Shown: one piece after another, positions 8,900 through 17,063 of the stretch | Layout: the number at the start of each line of letters is the position of its first letter | Numbering within the stretch: the first letter of the stretch is position 1 | Assembly: GCA_030752795.1 (NCBI GenBank) | Contig: JASMDM010000078.1 | Span: 1-50,554, forward strand | Direction: 5' to 3' | Origin: SAR202 cluster bacterium | GTDB taxonomy: Bacteria > Chloroflexota > Dehalococcoidia > Lucifugimonadales > UBA1123 | DNA: 50,554 nucleotides | Program-made: the position numbers and the translations under genes | The notes under the pieces: model-generated | What the model saw: only the letters and a program-made list of their open reading frames with translations | What the model was told of the DNA's origin: nothing | Databases searched by the model: none

Positions 8900-10552
8900 C
8901 TATTCGTGCCTTGCGTCGACCCAGTCCCGAAGAAGGAACTTTTGGATCTTCCCGGAGGGCGTTTTGGGGAGCTCGTCGAACACCTCTAGCCTTTCGGGCC
9001 AGTACTGCTTGGCGGTCCGGCTCTTGTCGAACCACGCTTGGAGCTCGTCGAAGCTGAGCCGTTCGCCTGCGACCAGCGTCACGCAGGCGCACGCCCTCTC
9101 TCCCATCCGCGGGTCCGTCGTGCCCACCACCGCGACTTCCATCACCTTGGGATGTCGGAAGAGGATCTCCTCAACCTCCACGACGGGAACGTTCTCCCCG
9201 CCGCGGATGACGATGTCCTTGGTCCGTCCGCTGATGCGAATGTATCCCTGCTCATCCATGCGCGCCAGATCGCCCGTGTCGAACCACTGCTCGGAGTCGT
9301 AGGCCTCCTCCCAAAGGTCGGCCCGCTTGTAGTAGCCCACGAATTGACCAGGCCCGCGCGCCACCAAGGCTCCTTCCGTATCGGTGGGCAACGGCGTTCG
9401 GCTGACAGGATCCACGATGCGGACCTCCATGCCGGGAACCGGTCCGCCGTCGCTCTCCGCCGCCCTCGAGGGTGGGTCGTTCGGACTGACAATTGTGACG
9501 GCGCCGTCTTCTGTCATGCCCCAAGCAGATATGACGCGGCAAGGAAGGCGCTGGTGCGCCTCCTCCACCAGAGCGTTGGGGATGGTGGCCCCGGCGCAGA
9601 CGAAGTAGCGCAGCGAGGACACGTCGTAGCTGTCCAACACATTGGCTCGGGTCAGGTCCATCAGGAAAGGCGTGGCCCCCATGGTCCAGGTCACCCGCTC
9701 CTCGGCGATGAGGCGCACGGCGGTTTCGGGCTCCCACATATCCATGAGGACGATCTTGCTTCCCAACATCAACGGCATGTTGACGCCGTACGCGAACCCG
9801 GTGTAGTGGCCGAGAGGCGAACCCATGAGAATCTTGTCATCCCGGGTCAGCCCCAACACCGACCCCAGGGCACGGCTGTGATACATGATGGTGGCCTGGC
9901 TGTGCATCACTCCCTTGGGCTCTCCCGTGGTGCCCGAGGTGAAGCAGATCGCGCTTACGTCGTAAACGGGATCGGGACGCAGCTTGCGCAGCTCCTCCGC
10001 CGAACGCCCCACTTCCGTTCGCTGGAGCAGGATGTCCCTTTCGAAGGAGAGCATCCCATTGGGCGTCGGATCGCCGATCACGATCACAGCCCTGAGCGAC
10101 GGCAACTCGTCGACCAATTCCTCCATCATCGCCCTGTAATCGAAATTCCGGAACCTCGGCGGGATGACCATGACCTTAGCTTCCGTCCGGTCCAGCATGA
10201 GCTTGATCTGCAAGTGGCGCATGATGGGAGTGATCGGGACGATGGCGGCGCCGATCCGCGCGCACGCCAGGTAGAAGATCGTGAAATGCCACCAGTTGGG
10301 AAGCTGGACCGCTACTCGGTCTCCGGGTTCAACTCCCAGGTCCAGCAGCGTCCAGGCGACGCGATCCACAAGGCGGAGGAGCTGGCGATAGCTCAGGGTC
10401 GTCGTCTGGTCGTGCGCGTAGAAATGGGAGACGAGGGCAACCCGATCGGGCTTCTCGTCAGCCCAGCGGTCGAGGTAGTCGGTGATCACCGTATCGCGCC
10501 ACCACCCCTCGCGCTGGTAGCGTTCCACAAGCTCCTGCGGCGTCTGAAGCAT
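8900..10552 (-). CDS. AMP-dependent acyl-CoA synthetase/ligase
   Basis: This is an ANL-superfamily enzyme that activates a carboxylic acid to acyl-AMP and then acyl-CoA. It has 550 residues, normal for the family. The ATP-binding loop TSGTTGEPKG is at 205-214, the adenylate motif SAWGMTED lies in the middle, WFDTGDLARMDEQGY forms the hinge, and the catalytic Lys535 is in PKTPSGKIQK. The ATG at 10552 is chosen for its GAAGGAG site; the longer frame would cover a toxin remnant. Its place upstream of two SDRs, and downstream of a BadH-like SDR, suggests activation of an alicyclic or aromatic acid (AliA-like), but the substrate cannot be read from sequence. Confidence 0.92.
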   Translation of the reverse strand: MLQTPQELVERYQREGWWRDTVITDYLDRWADEKPDRVALVSHFYAHDQTTTLSYRQLLRLVDRVAWTLLDLGVEPGDRVAVQLPNWWHFTIFYLACARIGAAIVPITPIMRHLQIKLMLDRTEAKVMVIPPRFRNFDYRAMMEELVDELPSLRAVIVIGDPTPNGMLSFERDILLQRTEVGRSAEELRKLRPDPVYDVSAICFTSGTTGEPKGVMHSQATIMYHSRALGSVLGLTRDDKILMGSPLGHYTGFAYGVNMPLMLGSKIVLMDMWEPETAVRLIAEERVTWTMGATPFLMDLTRANVLDSYDVSSLRYFVCAGATIPNALVEEAHQRLPCRVISAWGMTEDGAVTIVSPNDPPSRAAESDGGPVPGMEVRIVDPVSRTPLPTDTEGALVARGPGQFVGYYKRADLWEEAYDSEQWFDTGDLARMDEQGYIRISGRTKDIVIRGGENVPVVEVEEILFRHPKVMEVAVVGTTDPRMGERACACVTLVAGERLSFDELQAWFDKSRTAKQYWPERLEVFDELPKTPSGKIQKFLLRDWVDARHE

Positions 10553-10622
10553 CCCTTCTCCTTCGATCACGGTGAGCCTGCGTGGCAGGGCGTTGCCCGC
10601 GAGACGGTGGCATCGGTTGCGA

Positions 10623-10658
10623 CAGGCGCCAGGTAAGGTTCTCGTCAAGAAAGACGCG
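10623..10658 (-). pseudogene. Remnant of a DUF5615 (PIN-like) toxin gene
   Basis: Immediately after the DUF433 antitoxin stop, one frame reads RVFLDENLTWRL. This matches the usual beginning of DUF5615 toxins (M-x-FLIDENL-x-x-RL), which normally follow DUF433 antitoxins. The start codon is gone, with a TAG two codons upstream. Similarity ends after about twelve residues, where the ligase gene begins. An AAAGGGG ribosome site survives in front. Only the position and this short motif support the call. Confidence 0.5.
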
Positions 10659-10679
10659 TGCCTATCGCCCCTTTGACGG

Positions 10680-10946
10680 TCACCGTTGCGCCAACTCCAG
10701 AAATGTTTTGGCCTGCTCACGACTTACGCTGGGAAAATCGGCGAGGAACACGTCCAGTGGGTCACCTGCTTTGAGATGTGCCATGAGCGTGTCTACAGGA
10801 ACACGCGTTCCGGTGAATACCGGCGTTCCACCGAGGACGTCTTTGTCCTGAGTAACGGTCTGATCATCTCGGATGTGATCCAACTTCCGAAGTTCGATGA
10901 CTCCGCGGGCTGCCAAACGGCCGGCGGAGAAGCAACTCCGTGACAT
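10680..10946 (-). CDS. DUF433 family antitoxin
   Basis: This protein of 88 residues carries the DUF433 core: GGTPVFTGTRVPVDTLMAHLKAG, then FLADFPSVSREQAKTFLELA. DUF433 proteins are VapB-like antitoxins with a winged-helix/MerR-like fold and are usually encoded just before a DUF5615 PIN-like nuclease. Here the toxin has shrunk to a 12-residue trace (10623-10658), leaving the antitoxin alone. The N-terminal 20 residues differ from typical members, so the start could be further in. It is the last of three antitoxins in a row on this strand. Confidence 0.85.
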   Translation of the reverse strand: MSRSCFSAGRLAARGVIELRKLDHIRDDQTVTQDKDVLGGTPVFTGTRVPVDTLMAHLKAGDPLDVFLADFPSVSREQAKTFLELAQR

Positions 10947-11037
10947 GCAAGACCGCGCATTTCTTCAGCTTACCCTCCAAAGGCGGAAGTTGCTACGTCA
11001 AAATAGGACGCCCCCAGCAGTCACCTGCCTTGACTCG

Positions 11038-11355
11038 TTATCCGCCGCTTGGCCCTACCCAGGCAAGAACGATCACCTCTGGCTGCAGGCGCTCCCCGAG
11101 CCTTTCCTTCTCCGTTTCCAGGTCGTAGCGTGTCTGAAGATTTAGCCAGAAGCGCTCAGACGTGCCAAAATACCTCGCCATACGTAGCGCAGTATCCGCC
11201 GCGATCCCCCGGTTACCATGTACAATCTCGTTGATCCGCCTTGGCGAAACTCCGATGTCTTTCGCCAGGCGATATTGACTTATGCCAAAAGGCTTCAGGA
11301 ATTCCTCCAGCAGAATCTCCCCAGGATGAATCGGCGATAGCCTACCGCTATTCAT
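11038..11355 (-). CDS. higA: HigA family antitoxin (XRE-type HTH)
   Basis: This antitoxin of 105 residues opens with PIHPGEILLEEFLKPFGIS. It continues into the helix-turn-helix YRLAKDIGVSPRRINEIVHGNRGI, and then FGTSERFWLNLQTRYDLE, the HigA signature. HigA binds HigB and represses their operon. The ATG at 11355 follows GAGGAAG and lies ten bases after the stop of a HigB remnant, the usual higBA order. The gene is intact while the toxin lacks its first half. Confidence 0.93.
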   Translation of the reverse strand: MNSGRLSPIHPGEILLEEFLKPFGISQYRLAKDIGVSPRRINEIVHGNRGIAADTALRMARYFGTSERFWLNLQTRYDLETEKERLGERLQPEVIVLAWVGPSGG

Positions 11356-11365
11356 TGCTTCCTCT

Positions 11366-11485
11366 TCAGTGGTAATCAACGACTTCGACTCCGTATGCGT
11401 CCCTATCTCGCCACGTGAAACAGATACGCCCCTGGTGATCAGTGGGGATGCTATGCTCTCCCTCCCGAATAAGCGCATACTTCAC
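11366..11485 (-). pseudogene. higB: C-terminal remnant of HigB toxin
   Basis: About 38 codons ending at a TGA (11368-11366) encode the end of a HigB mRNA interferase. The text EGEHSIPTDHQGRICFTW, then DAYGVEVVDYH, matches the family's closing strands, although the usual Trp before RICF is Gly. The N-terminal half is missing: upstream sequence is an inverted repeat (CTCGCTC 11489-11495 with GAGCGAG 11512-11518) and then the remnant of an SDR gene. A GTG at 11485 could start a short peptide, but without the N-terminal half a functional toxin is unlikely. Confidence 0.8.
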
Positions 11486-11544
11486 CCGCTCGCTCCCGCG
11501 CCCTGACGGCAGAGCGAGGCCGCCGTTTCGAGCCCGGCGGCGTT

Positions 11545-11607
11545 ACATCATGGTGTAGCCGCCGTTGACGCTCCAAGTCTGCCCGGTGACGAAGTTGCAC
11601 CGGTCTG
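11545..11607 (-). pseudogene. 3' remnant of a second SDR gene (63-bp direct repeat)
   Basis: These 63 bases match 12222-12284, the end of the SDR gene upstream, at all but two positions. Read on the minus strand they give CNFVTGQTWSVNGGYTMM and a TAA stop. The complete SDR has SVSGG and a TGA. The coding-consistent differences indicate the tail of a former tandem paralogue, not a very recent copy. The repeats bracket the RelE/Phd module. Confidence 0.75.
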
Positions 11608-11624
11608 TTTGGCAGCCGGGTCCT

Positions 11625-11646
11625 GACGGCTAGGCGCCTAGCCGTC
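11625..11646 (-). terminator. Perfect 22-bp palindrome over the phd stop codon
   Basis: GACGGCTAGGC is followed directly by its reverse complement, and the antitoxin's TAG (11632-11630) is part of the arm. There is no T-run. As in two other genes of this window, a hairpin covers the translation stop, which suggests a 3'-end structure or operator. Confidence 0.5.
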
Positions 11647-11884
11647 GACGCATCTCCGCACTGGAGATGCCGCCTTCCGCGTTCTGTCTCACGCGGGATC
11701 GTTCGATCATCGCCAGAAAACCTGGATCCGTACTCAGTGTCACTGTCTCTGGGTCCGCATTCTCTACCAGCACCAATGCGGCAACCGGCGTTCCATCTAC
11801 GGTTAGGATCAGGGGTTCCTTTTCGACCTCTGTTGCATATTCCGCGAGCGGATCGGTGGCGTCCGACATCTCGAGGAACTTCAT
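11630..11884 (-). CDS. Phd/YefM-family antitoxin
   Basis: This is an intact antitoxin of 84 residues. It has the Phd/YefM pattern MSDATDPLAEYATEVEKEPLILTVDGTPVAALV: two N-terminal strands for DNA binding, a helix, then a flexible tail that neutralises the toxin. The ATG overlaps the TGA of the preceding RelE-type toxin gene by four bases (ATGA), so toxin comes first and antitoxin second. Since the toxin gene carries a nonsense codon, the antitoxin's only remaining role may be autoregulation or neutralising related toxins elsewhere. Confidence 0.88.
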   Translation of the reverse strand: MKFLEMSDATDPLAEYATEVEKEPLILTVDGTPVAALVLVENADPETVTLSTDPGFLAMIERSRVRQNAEGGISSAEMRRRLGA

Positions 11885-12198
11885 AGATCGATCACCTCTC
11901 TGCTGAACCGAACACGATTGCGTACTTTGATGCCGACAGCGCGAACGAGAACCACGGGTTCAGGTTCTTCTTCTACATCATAATACGCGCGAAGGTTGCC
12001 AATCCGTAATTCTCAAGGAGCCACGGGATTGGGACGCGTCGGCTTCCGGTTTCGGGTCTCGACACTCGGTTGGAGGAGCAGTTGCCTTTCTACGGTGCCC
12101 AGAATGTTCGTTTGTTGTCGCGCGGTTAGGCCTCTGAGATGGTCTTCAGCGTCCGGCGAATATTTAATGTGATATGGCAATGTCTGCGTCGTTTTCAA
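11881..12198 (-). pseudogene. RelE/ParE-type toxin gene broken by one TGA
   Basis: The frame reads YHIKYSPDAEDHLRGLTARQ, then RPNPVAP, a TGA (12015-12013), then ELRIGNLRAYYDVEEEPEPV and RAVGIKVRNRVRF up to the true stop at 11881. RelE relatives have Trp at this point (NPLAPWELR), so a single TGG to TGA change explains the break. Everything else looks intact over 105 codons. A TTG at 12180 before PYHIKYS is the more likely start than TTG 12198. The gene overlaps the intact antitoxin downstream. Confidence 0.85.
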
Positions 12199-12219
12199 CT
12201 ATCGGAGAGCCCGTCGGCA

Positions 12220-13020
12220 TCACATCATGGTGTAGCCGCCGCTGACGCTCCAGGTCTGCCCGGTGACGAAGTTGCACCGGTCTGACGCCAGGAAGACCGC
12301 CACGTTGGCGACATCCTGTGCGTTGCCCAGGCGGCGAAGGGCGTAACGACGGGCGGCGCTTGCGCGTCGCTCGGGTGTCCAGAAGTCGAACGCGTCCCCA
12401 GCCCATAACATGCTGGTCTCGGGGACGGCTTCAGGGTCCTCGGGGATAGTCAGACCGGGACATACGACGTTGAGGGTCACATTGTGCCTGCCAACCTCCC
12501 TCGCCAGGGACTTGGTCAGGGCGATTACTCCTGCTTTGGCGCCGGAGTAAACAGCTTCGTGGAATTCGCCCATGCGGCCCGCGTCGGACGCCAGGCTGAC
12601 GACGCGACCGTAGCCGCGCTCCACCATGTGGGGCAGGATTGTTCGCATGCAGTAGACCACGCTCATGTAGTTGAGGTCGACTAGTTTCTCGTGCAACTCA
12701 GGCGATTGACCAAGGAAGGGTCCAGCTTCGTCGCCGCCCACGCAGTTGATCAGTATGTCGATCTGCTCGAACTTTTCTGCGACCCGACCGACCGACGCTT
12801 CCACTTGAAGCCGGTCCGTCAAGTCGGTGGCGTACGCGGCCATTTCCCCGGTTGCTCCCGCCTCTTTTGCTTCCTGGAATACCCCAAGGGCTGCCGTTTC
12901 GTCGAGGTCGAAGATGGCGATGTTGGCGCCCTCTTCAGCCAGGGTTAGTGCGATGCTCCGACCGATGTTGGAGCCGCCTCCCGTGACGATGGCGTTCTTA
13001 CCGTTTAGCGTTAGCTCCAT
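12220..13020 (-). CDS. SDR family oxidoreductase, BadH-like
   Basis: This is a classical SDR of 266 residues with TGGGSNIG at 13-20, Ser145 (SLASDAGR), Tyr158 and Lys162 (YSGAK), and a C-terminus NFVTGQTWSVSGG. The text HMVERGYGRVVSLASDA and the ending resemble 2-hydroxycyclohexanecarboxyl-CoA dehydrogenase (BadH) of alicyclic acid degradation. With the acyl-CoA ligase and other SDRs downstream this supports a CoA-linked ring or branched acid pathway, as inference. The start ATG has GAGGG nine bases upstream. Its last 63 bases are repeated at 11545-11607. Confidence 0.92.
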   Translation of the reverse strand: MELTLNGKNAIVTGGGSNIGRSIALTLAEEGANIAIFDLDETAALGVFQEAKEAGATGEMAAYATDLTDRLQVEASVGRVAEKFEQIDILINCVGGDEAGPFLGQSPELHEKLVDLNYMSVVYCMRTILPHMVERGYGRVVSLASDAGRMGEFHEAVYSGAKAGVIALTKSLAREVGRHNVTLNVVCPGLTIPEDPEAVPETSMLWAGDAFDFWTPERRASAARRYALRRLGNAQDVANVAVFLASDRCNFVTGQTWSVSGGYTMM

Positions 13021-13608
13021 GCGTACCCTCTGCCGTGAGATTTGCTGGTTTGCCTAATACACGCCGTGTTCTGCGGCATAAACCGCGCGGGAAGGTGGCG
13101 GCCGCGTCTCGGCAAATGCCTGAATACGCCCCTCGTCAACGGCCGCCTTCCGAGCCTCCAAATGCCGACGCGGATGAGGTCAGCGGCCAGTCTTCGATCA
13201 CGTCACGGCATGTGAACGGTGTCCCCACGTTTACTCGCCTGGGCGCAATGTTAGCTGGCAACCGGAATCGGGTCAAGCAGACCTCAGACCTTCATGCATC
13301 GGGGTCATTCCGGGATAATCCTGAAGCCAAGGCGCGGGGTTTTGCGATGCAATGGATATCCACGGCCGCATTCGATGACCGTCACTTCCAACCAGCGCAC
13401 ACTATACACGAGTGTTGATCGTGAGTTAACCGGCTGACGTTGTCAGTCACGGCATTCGTCGCCTAATTGGCGGGGGTTCGAGACGTGGCCTTGAGTGCGA
13501 AGAACTCAACCGTCATCTCGTTTCGAGCCTCCGCGTCCTTCGCTGTTCCTACGAGCTGGCCGGCACGCCGTGATCTCTTATGCAGAGAACCCCTGTCGCT
13601 CGGATAGC
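13021..13608. other. Intergenic region, no gene recognised
   Basis: About 0.59 kb between the SDR and the isomerase-like gene. The only notable text is ACACTATACACGAGTGTTGATCG near 13402, a loose relative of the ACACTAT repeats. Open frames lack ribosome sites and family resemblance. Confidence 0.45.
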
Positions 13609-14445
13609 TTATCGTAACCAAAAAGTCATCCAGTCCTTGACCTCGCGGGCCAACTCCTCCGGGCTCTCTCCGTGGCTGAGCTGCATGGCCTCCGAGGTCC
13701 AGGGTCCCGTGTAGCCGATCCCAGCGAATGCCTGTCGTATCGCGTCCCAGTCGTGGTAGCCGAGGGTCGGTGAGTGGTGGTCGGCGCCGCCCGCGTTCAC
13801 GTTGATGTCATGGATATGGGTGCCGTACAAACGCTCTCCCGCGGCGCGGATCTCGTCGACCGGGTCCAGATCGAGGCGGGCGACGTGGCCGAGGTCTATG
13901 ACCAATCCAACGGCTTCGCAGGGGTAAGGGTCAATCACGGTCCGCAGCTCTCTCATGGTGTTCAAAGGCAAACCGAGGTAGGGCAGGTTCTCGAGCGTAA
14001 TTCGCACCCCCGATGCCTCGATGGCAGGCATCAGGTCGTCTAGCGAGCGCTTGACCGCCTCGCGCATTTTCTGTGGCAGTTCGGGATCATCCGCGTACGG
14101 CGCCAAGTCCCGGTCGCTTATTGGGTGGATGACCAGCTCGGTCATGCCGAGAGCGCCGGCCAAACGGACGTATCCGGTCAGAGCTTCAACACTCTGCTTC
14201 CTCCAACTAGCGTCTAGGGCTGCCAAGGTATTCCGCGCGCCCGTTGCGTGCATCGTTCTGCCACGGACGGAGTGGGCTTCTAGGATGCCTCGAAGACGGC
14301 CGAGTTCTTGCTCGCCGGGTGGCCCGACGTGCGGGTCTAATGCCAAGATCTCGGCTTGAGGGAATCCAGCCTCTCCGAGCGCGTCAAGGGCGGCCTCGAG
14401 GCTACGGTCCCTGAACGACCCGGTGGTGCTGCTGGTGTTGTCCAT
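13609..14445 (-). CDS. Sugar phosphate isomerase/epimerase family protein (TIM barrel)
   Basis: This is a xylose-isomerase-like TIM-barrel protein (AP_endonuc_2 superfamily) of 278 residues. Likely metal ligands are Glu in ITLENLPY, Asp and His in VIDLGHV, His in THIHDIN and a late Glu in WTSEAMQL. Members act as sugar or inositol isomerases, epimerases or dehydratases. The neighbours, an LLM oxidoreductase upstream and SDRs downstream, give no decisive clue to the substrate. The ribosome site is weak (GTGAG about ten bases before the ATG). Confidence 0.88.
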   Translation of the reverse strand: MDNTSSTTGSFRDRSLEAALDALGEAGFPQAEILALDPHVGPPGEQELGRLRGILEAHSVRGRTMHATGARNTLAALDASWRKQSVEALTGYVRLAGALGMTELVIHPISDRDLAPYADDPELPQKMREAVKRSLDDLMPAIEASGVRITLENLPYLGLPLNTMRELRTVIDPYPCEAVGLVIDLGHVARLDLDPVDEIRAAGERLYGTHIHDINVNAGGADHHSPTLGYHDWDAIRQAFAGIGYTGPWTSEAMQLSHGESPEELAREVKDWMTFWLR

Positions 14446-14629
14446 TTTGATCGCTCACTTTCTCACAGTCCTACATCAGAATTGCCGTTGAGATTGCTCT
14501 GCACCATCGACTCCCAAGGTGGGGGTCCAGCCACCGAGTTCGATCTCTACCCGATCCAGCTAAGGCGGATCTTCTTGAAGCAGGATCTTCCAAATCACCC
14601 GCGTACTCCAGGAAACGAACAGACTCCAG

Positions 14630-15571
14630 CTAGACCAGCGCGATAACCTCCTCGGACAGCCACGCCAGCCGTTCGAGTATCCGGCTCAGGTCCGAACTGC
14701 GCACATCGAAAATCAGATCGGTCACACCGAGCTCGGCGTACGTCCGGATGTCCTGGGCTATCTGCTGCGGCTCCCCGGAGAAGCGGCGGCGACCTCCCTC
14801 GGAGCTCCGTTCAGCGTCGTACAGCGGTGCTTTCATGGCGATCCCGACCTCGGACGGGTCTCTGCCGATGCGTTCGGCGTGACCGCGCAGGTACGCGATG
14901 TCGGAGACGAGTTTCTCGGGTTCCAGCGGTGTTGCGGGCGTCGCTCCGACGGGGTGCCAGGCGTTGCCATGTTCCACGGCGCGTCGGATGGCTGGCTTGC
15001 TCTGGCCGCCAACCCATATGGGCGGATGCGGCTTCTGCACCGGCTTCGGCGTGAACTCGAGGTTGGACAATTTCACGTACTGCCCGTCGTAGGTGGGGTC
15101 ATCTGAGGTCCACAGCTCTTTGAAAGCCTCGAGATATTCGTCGGTCACGGCGCCCCGGTCCGCGAAAGGCGGAGTGTCCAGCGCCTCGAACTCCTCCTCC
15201 AACCAGCCGACACCCACGCCTACAATCAACCGCCCCTCTGAGAGTACGTCCAACGTCGCCAGAATCTTCGCCGCCAACAGCGGATTCCGATACGGGACGA
15301 TCATCACACTTGAAACCAGGCGGATTCGGTTCGTCACCGCCGCCAGGAACGTCAGTTCGGTCAACTGCTCCAGGTGTTCGCCGCTTTCGTCCCACGGAAC
15401 CTCGCTGCCGACCGAGTAAGGGTAAGCCGAACGCATCACCTGTGGGGCCATGATGTGGTCGCCGACGACTACCGAGTCGTACCTCTGATCTTCACCGGCC
15501 TGGGCAATCTCGATCAGCGGGCCACGTCTCGCCATGGGACCGTGGCTGGGTATGTAGAATCCAAATTTCAT
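14630..15571 (-). CDS. LLM class F420/FMN-dependent oxidoreductase
   Basis: This is a luciferase-like TIM-barrel enzyme of 313 residues. Family segments are visible: MKFGFYIPSHGP at the start, DSVVVGDHIM, NRIRLVSSVMIVPYRNP, LSEGRLIVGVGVGWLEEEFEALD in the middle, and PKPVQKPHPPIWVGG. Such proteins are F420-dependent dehydrogenases or two-component flavin monooxygenases. The GVGVGWLEEEF pattern is common in the F420-dependent subgroup, so I lean that way. The ATG has GGAAGG in front. Start to end the frame looks intact; substrate unknown. Confidence 0.92.
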   Translation of the reverse strand: MKFGFYIPSHGPMARRGPLIEIAQAGEDQRYDSVVVGDHIMAPQVMRSAYPYSVGSEVPWDESGEHLEQLTELTFLAAVTNRIRLVSSVMIVPYRNPLLAAKILATLDVLSEGRLIVGVGVGWLEEEFEALDTPPFADRGAVTDEYLEAFKELWTSDDPTYDGQYVKLSNLEFTPKPVQKPHPPIWVGGQSKPAIRRAVEHGNAWHPVGATPATPLEPEKLVSDIAYLRGHAERIGRDPSEVGIAMKAPLYDAERSSEGGRRRFSGEPQQIAQDIRTYAELGVTDLIFDVRSSDLSRILERLAWLSEEVIALV

Positions 15572-15698
15572 TGTGGCGCCTTCCGAAATTGACAGATTCC
15601 GTCGTGCGGGGAGTTCAGTCTATCTCCGCTCAGGAAACCTGTAAACGGCGATGAAGTGATGCACCTGCGATTCAGAACGAGAGAATCCGGGTCGAGCG

Positions 15699-15738
15699 AA
15701 CACTATCCGCGCATATTGTGTGAATTGATCGATGTCAG
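15699..15738 (+). repeat. ACACTATCCGCGCAT palindromic repeat, copy B
   Basis: AACACTATCCGCGCATAT, then TTGATCGATGTCA, closely follows 6999-7040, with one arm slightly degraded. It lies between two LLM oxidoreductase genes. Confidence 0.5.
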
Positions 15739-15864
15739 TGGAGTCCAGCGGCACACGGGGCAGCGAAAGGTTCCAGACATCCAAGTAATCGTGTGACTGC
15801 ATGATCTGTCACCCGACGCAAAAGCGAACCGGGTCAGTGTGGGCCGGCGATCGTGCTTGCGCCT

Positions 15865-16818
15865 CTACAGCCCCGCCACCTTGGGCGCGATGTCCGACGC
15901 CAGGTATCGCGGCCCCTCGTCCGAGTCGTAGTTTAGGTGCTCGAACTCGACCTCCTCGAGGCCCAATTCGGCCAACTGGCCGAGGCGATCCACGACCTCT
16001 TCGGTCTGGCCGACGATCATCCCGCGATCTCGCGAACGCGCCTGGAACTCCTCGATCGAGGTCGATTGGTTCGCCGGATTTGAGTCCTTGAAGCGTTGGG
16101 TGACGTCGTGGAGTGTTTGCTTGTTGGGGCCCATCAACCCGAGGACCATCATCGATCGCTTGATCGTCGCCGGATCGCGTCCGATGGCCTCGCAGTGTCG
16201 CTCCAACACTTCCTTTTTGTGGGCGTAGGCTTCCGGACCGAGGTTTACGCAGTTCCATTCGGTGGCGTACTTGGCCACCAAGGCCAACGTCCGCTTTTCT
16301 CCAGCCCCTCCGATCAAGATCGGCGCCCCGCCGGGCGTAGGTTTCGGCAGACAGTCGACGTCCCTGACCTCGTAATACTTCCCTTTGTAGGAGGCGGGAC
16401 CTTCGGACCACAGCGCCTGGATCACGTTGATTCCTTCGTCCAACCGGTCGAATCGCTCCCGAATCGGAGGGAAGCGAATGCCGTATGCCAGGTGCTCAGG
16501 CTCATGCCATCCGGCGCCGAGACCCATCACGAACCGCCCGCCGCTGAACTCGTCGATCTGAGCGGCCATTCGCCCGATGTCGACCGGCGATCGGAAAGTC
16601 AACGGAGTGACGAGCGGGCCAAATCGAATTGTGCTGGTTTCCTGGGCCGCGACCACGAAGGACATGTATGCTTCGAGCGATTGCTTGTGGGTTCCAATGA
16701 AGTAGTGATCCGAACGGAAGACGGACGGGAATTTGAGCTCTTCCGCCAGCGCCAGGATGTGGCTCCAGCGCTCCCATGTGAGTCCGTTCTGACCTTCAAC
16801 CATTAAACCGATGTCCAT
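15865..16818 (-). CDS. LLM class flavin-dependent oxidoreductase
   Basis: This is a second luciferase-like monooxygenase/dehydrogenase, 317 residues. The start (MDIGLMVEGQNGLTWERW), SVFRSDHYF, IRFGPLVTPLTFRSP, FVMGLGAGWHEPEH and PTPGGAPILIGGAGEKRTL are standard for bacterial LLM oxidoreductases. The AAGGAGGGCATC in front of the ATG is a strong ribosome site. It shares only the fold with the other LLM gene, so the two are not a recent duplication. It probably acts on a small organic acid, sulfonate or amine with reduced flavin or F420; which one cannot be told. Confidence 0.92.
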   Translation of the reverse strand: MDIGLMVEGQNGLTWERWSHILALAEELKFPSVFRSDHYFIGTHKQSLEAYMSFVVAAQETSTIRFGPLVTPLTFRSPVDIGRMAAQIDEFSGGRFVMGLGAGWHEPEHLAYGIRFPPIRERFDRLDEGINVIQALWSEGPASYKGKYYEVRDVDCLPKPTPGGAPILIGGAGEKRTLALVAKYATEWNCVNLGPEAYAHKKEVLERHCEAIGRDPATIKRSMMVLGLMGPNKQTLHDVTQRFKDSNPANQSTSIEEFQARSRDRGMIVGQTEEVVDRLGQLAELGLEEVEFEHLNYDSDEGPRYLASDIAPKVAGL

Positions 16819-17063
16819 GATGCCCTCCTTGACGTGTTTTCGTCACGGTCCCGATTGCCGGAGTCTCCGGAAAGATTCGGATAATCGAGACGCCGCAAAC
16901 CATAACGAGCGCTTATGCTGTCAACAGGGACCACTCTTCGAACGGCGAGATGCATCGGCGTGATCCCAATCCACACCGCCCTATTCGATACGTTTGCGGC
17001 TTGCCTGTCTACGCTGATTCAAATACGCAATATCTTCGAGCCCACACAATTGGCGACAGGCGC

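Noticed and set aside
9038..10636. Open frame of 532 codons on the plus strand
   Set aside because: It lies antisense to the acyl-CoA ligase, which has all family motifs. The plus-strand product resembles nothing and is an effect of GC-rich codons.
15620..15802. 60-codon frame on the minus strand
   Set aside because: It runs through a repeat copy (15699-15738), has no ribosome site and no family resemblance.
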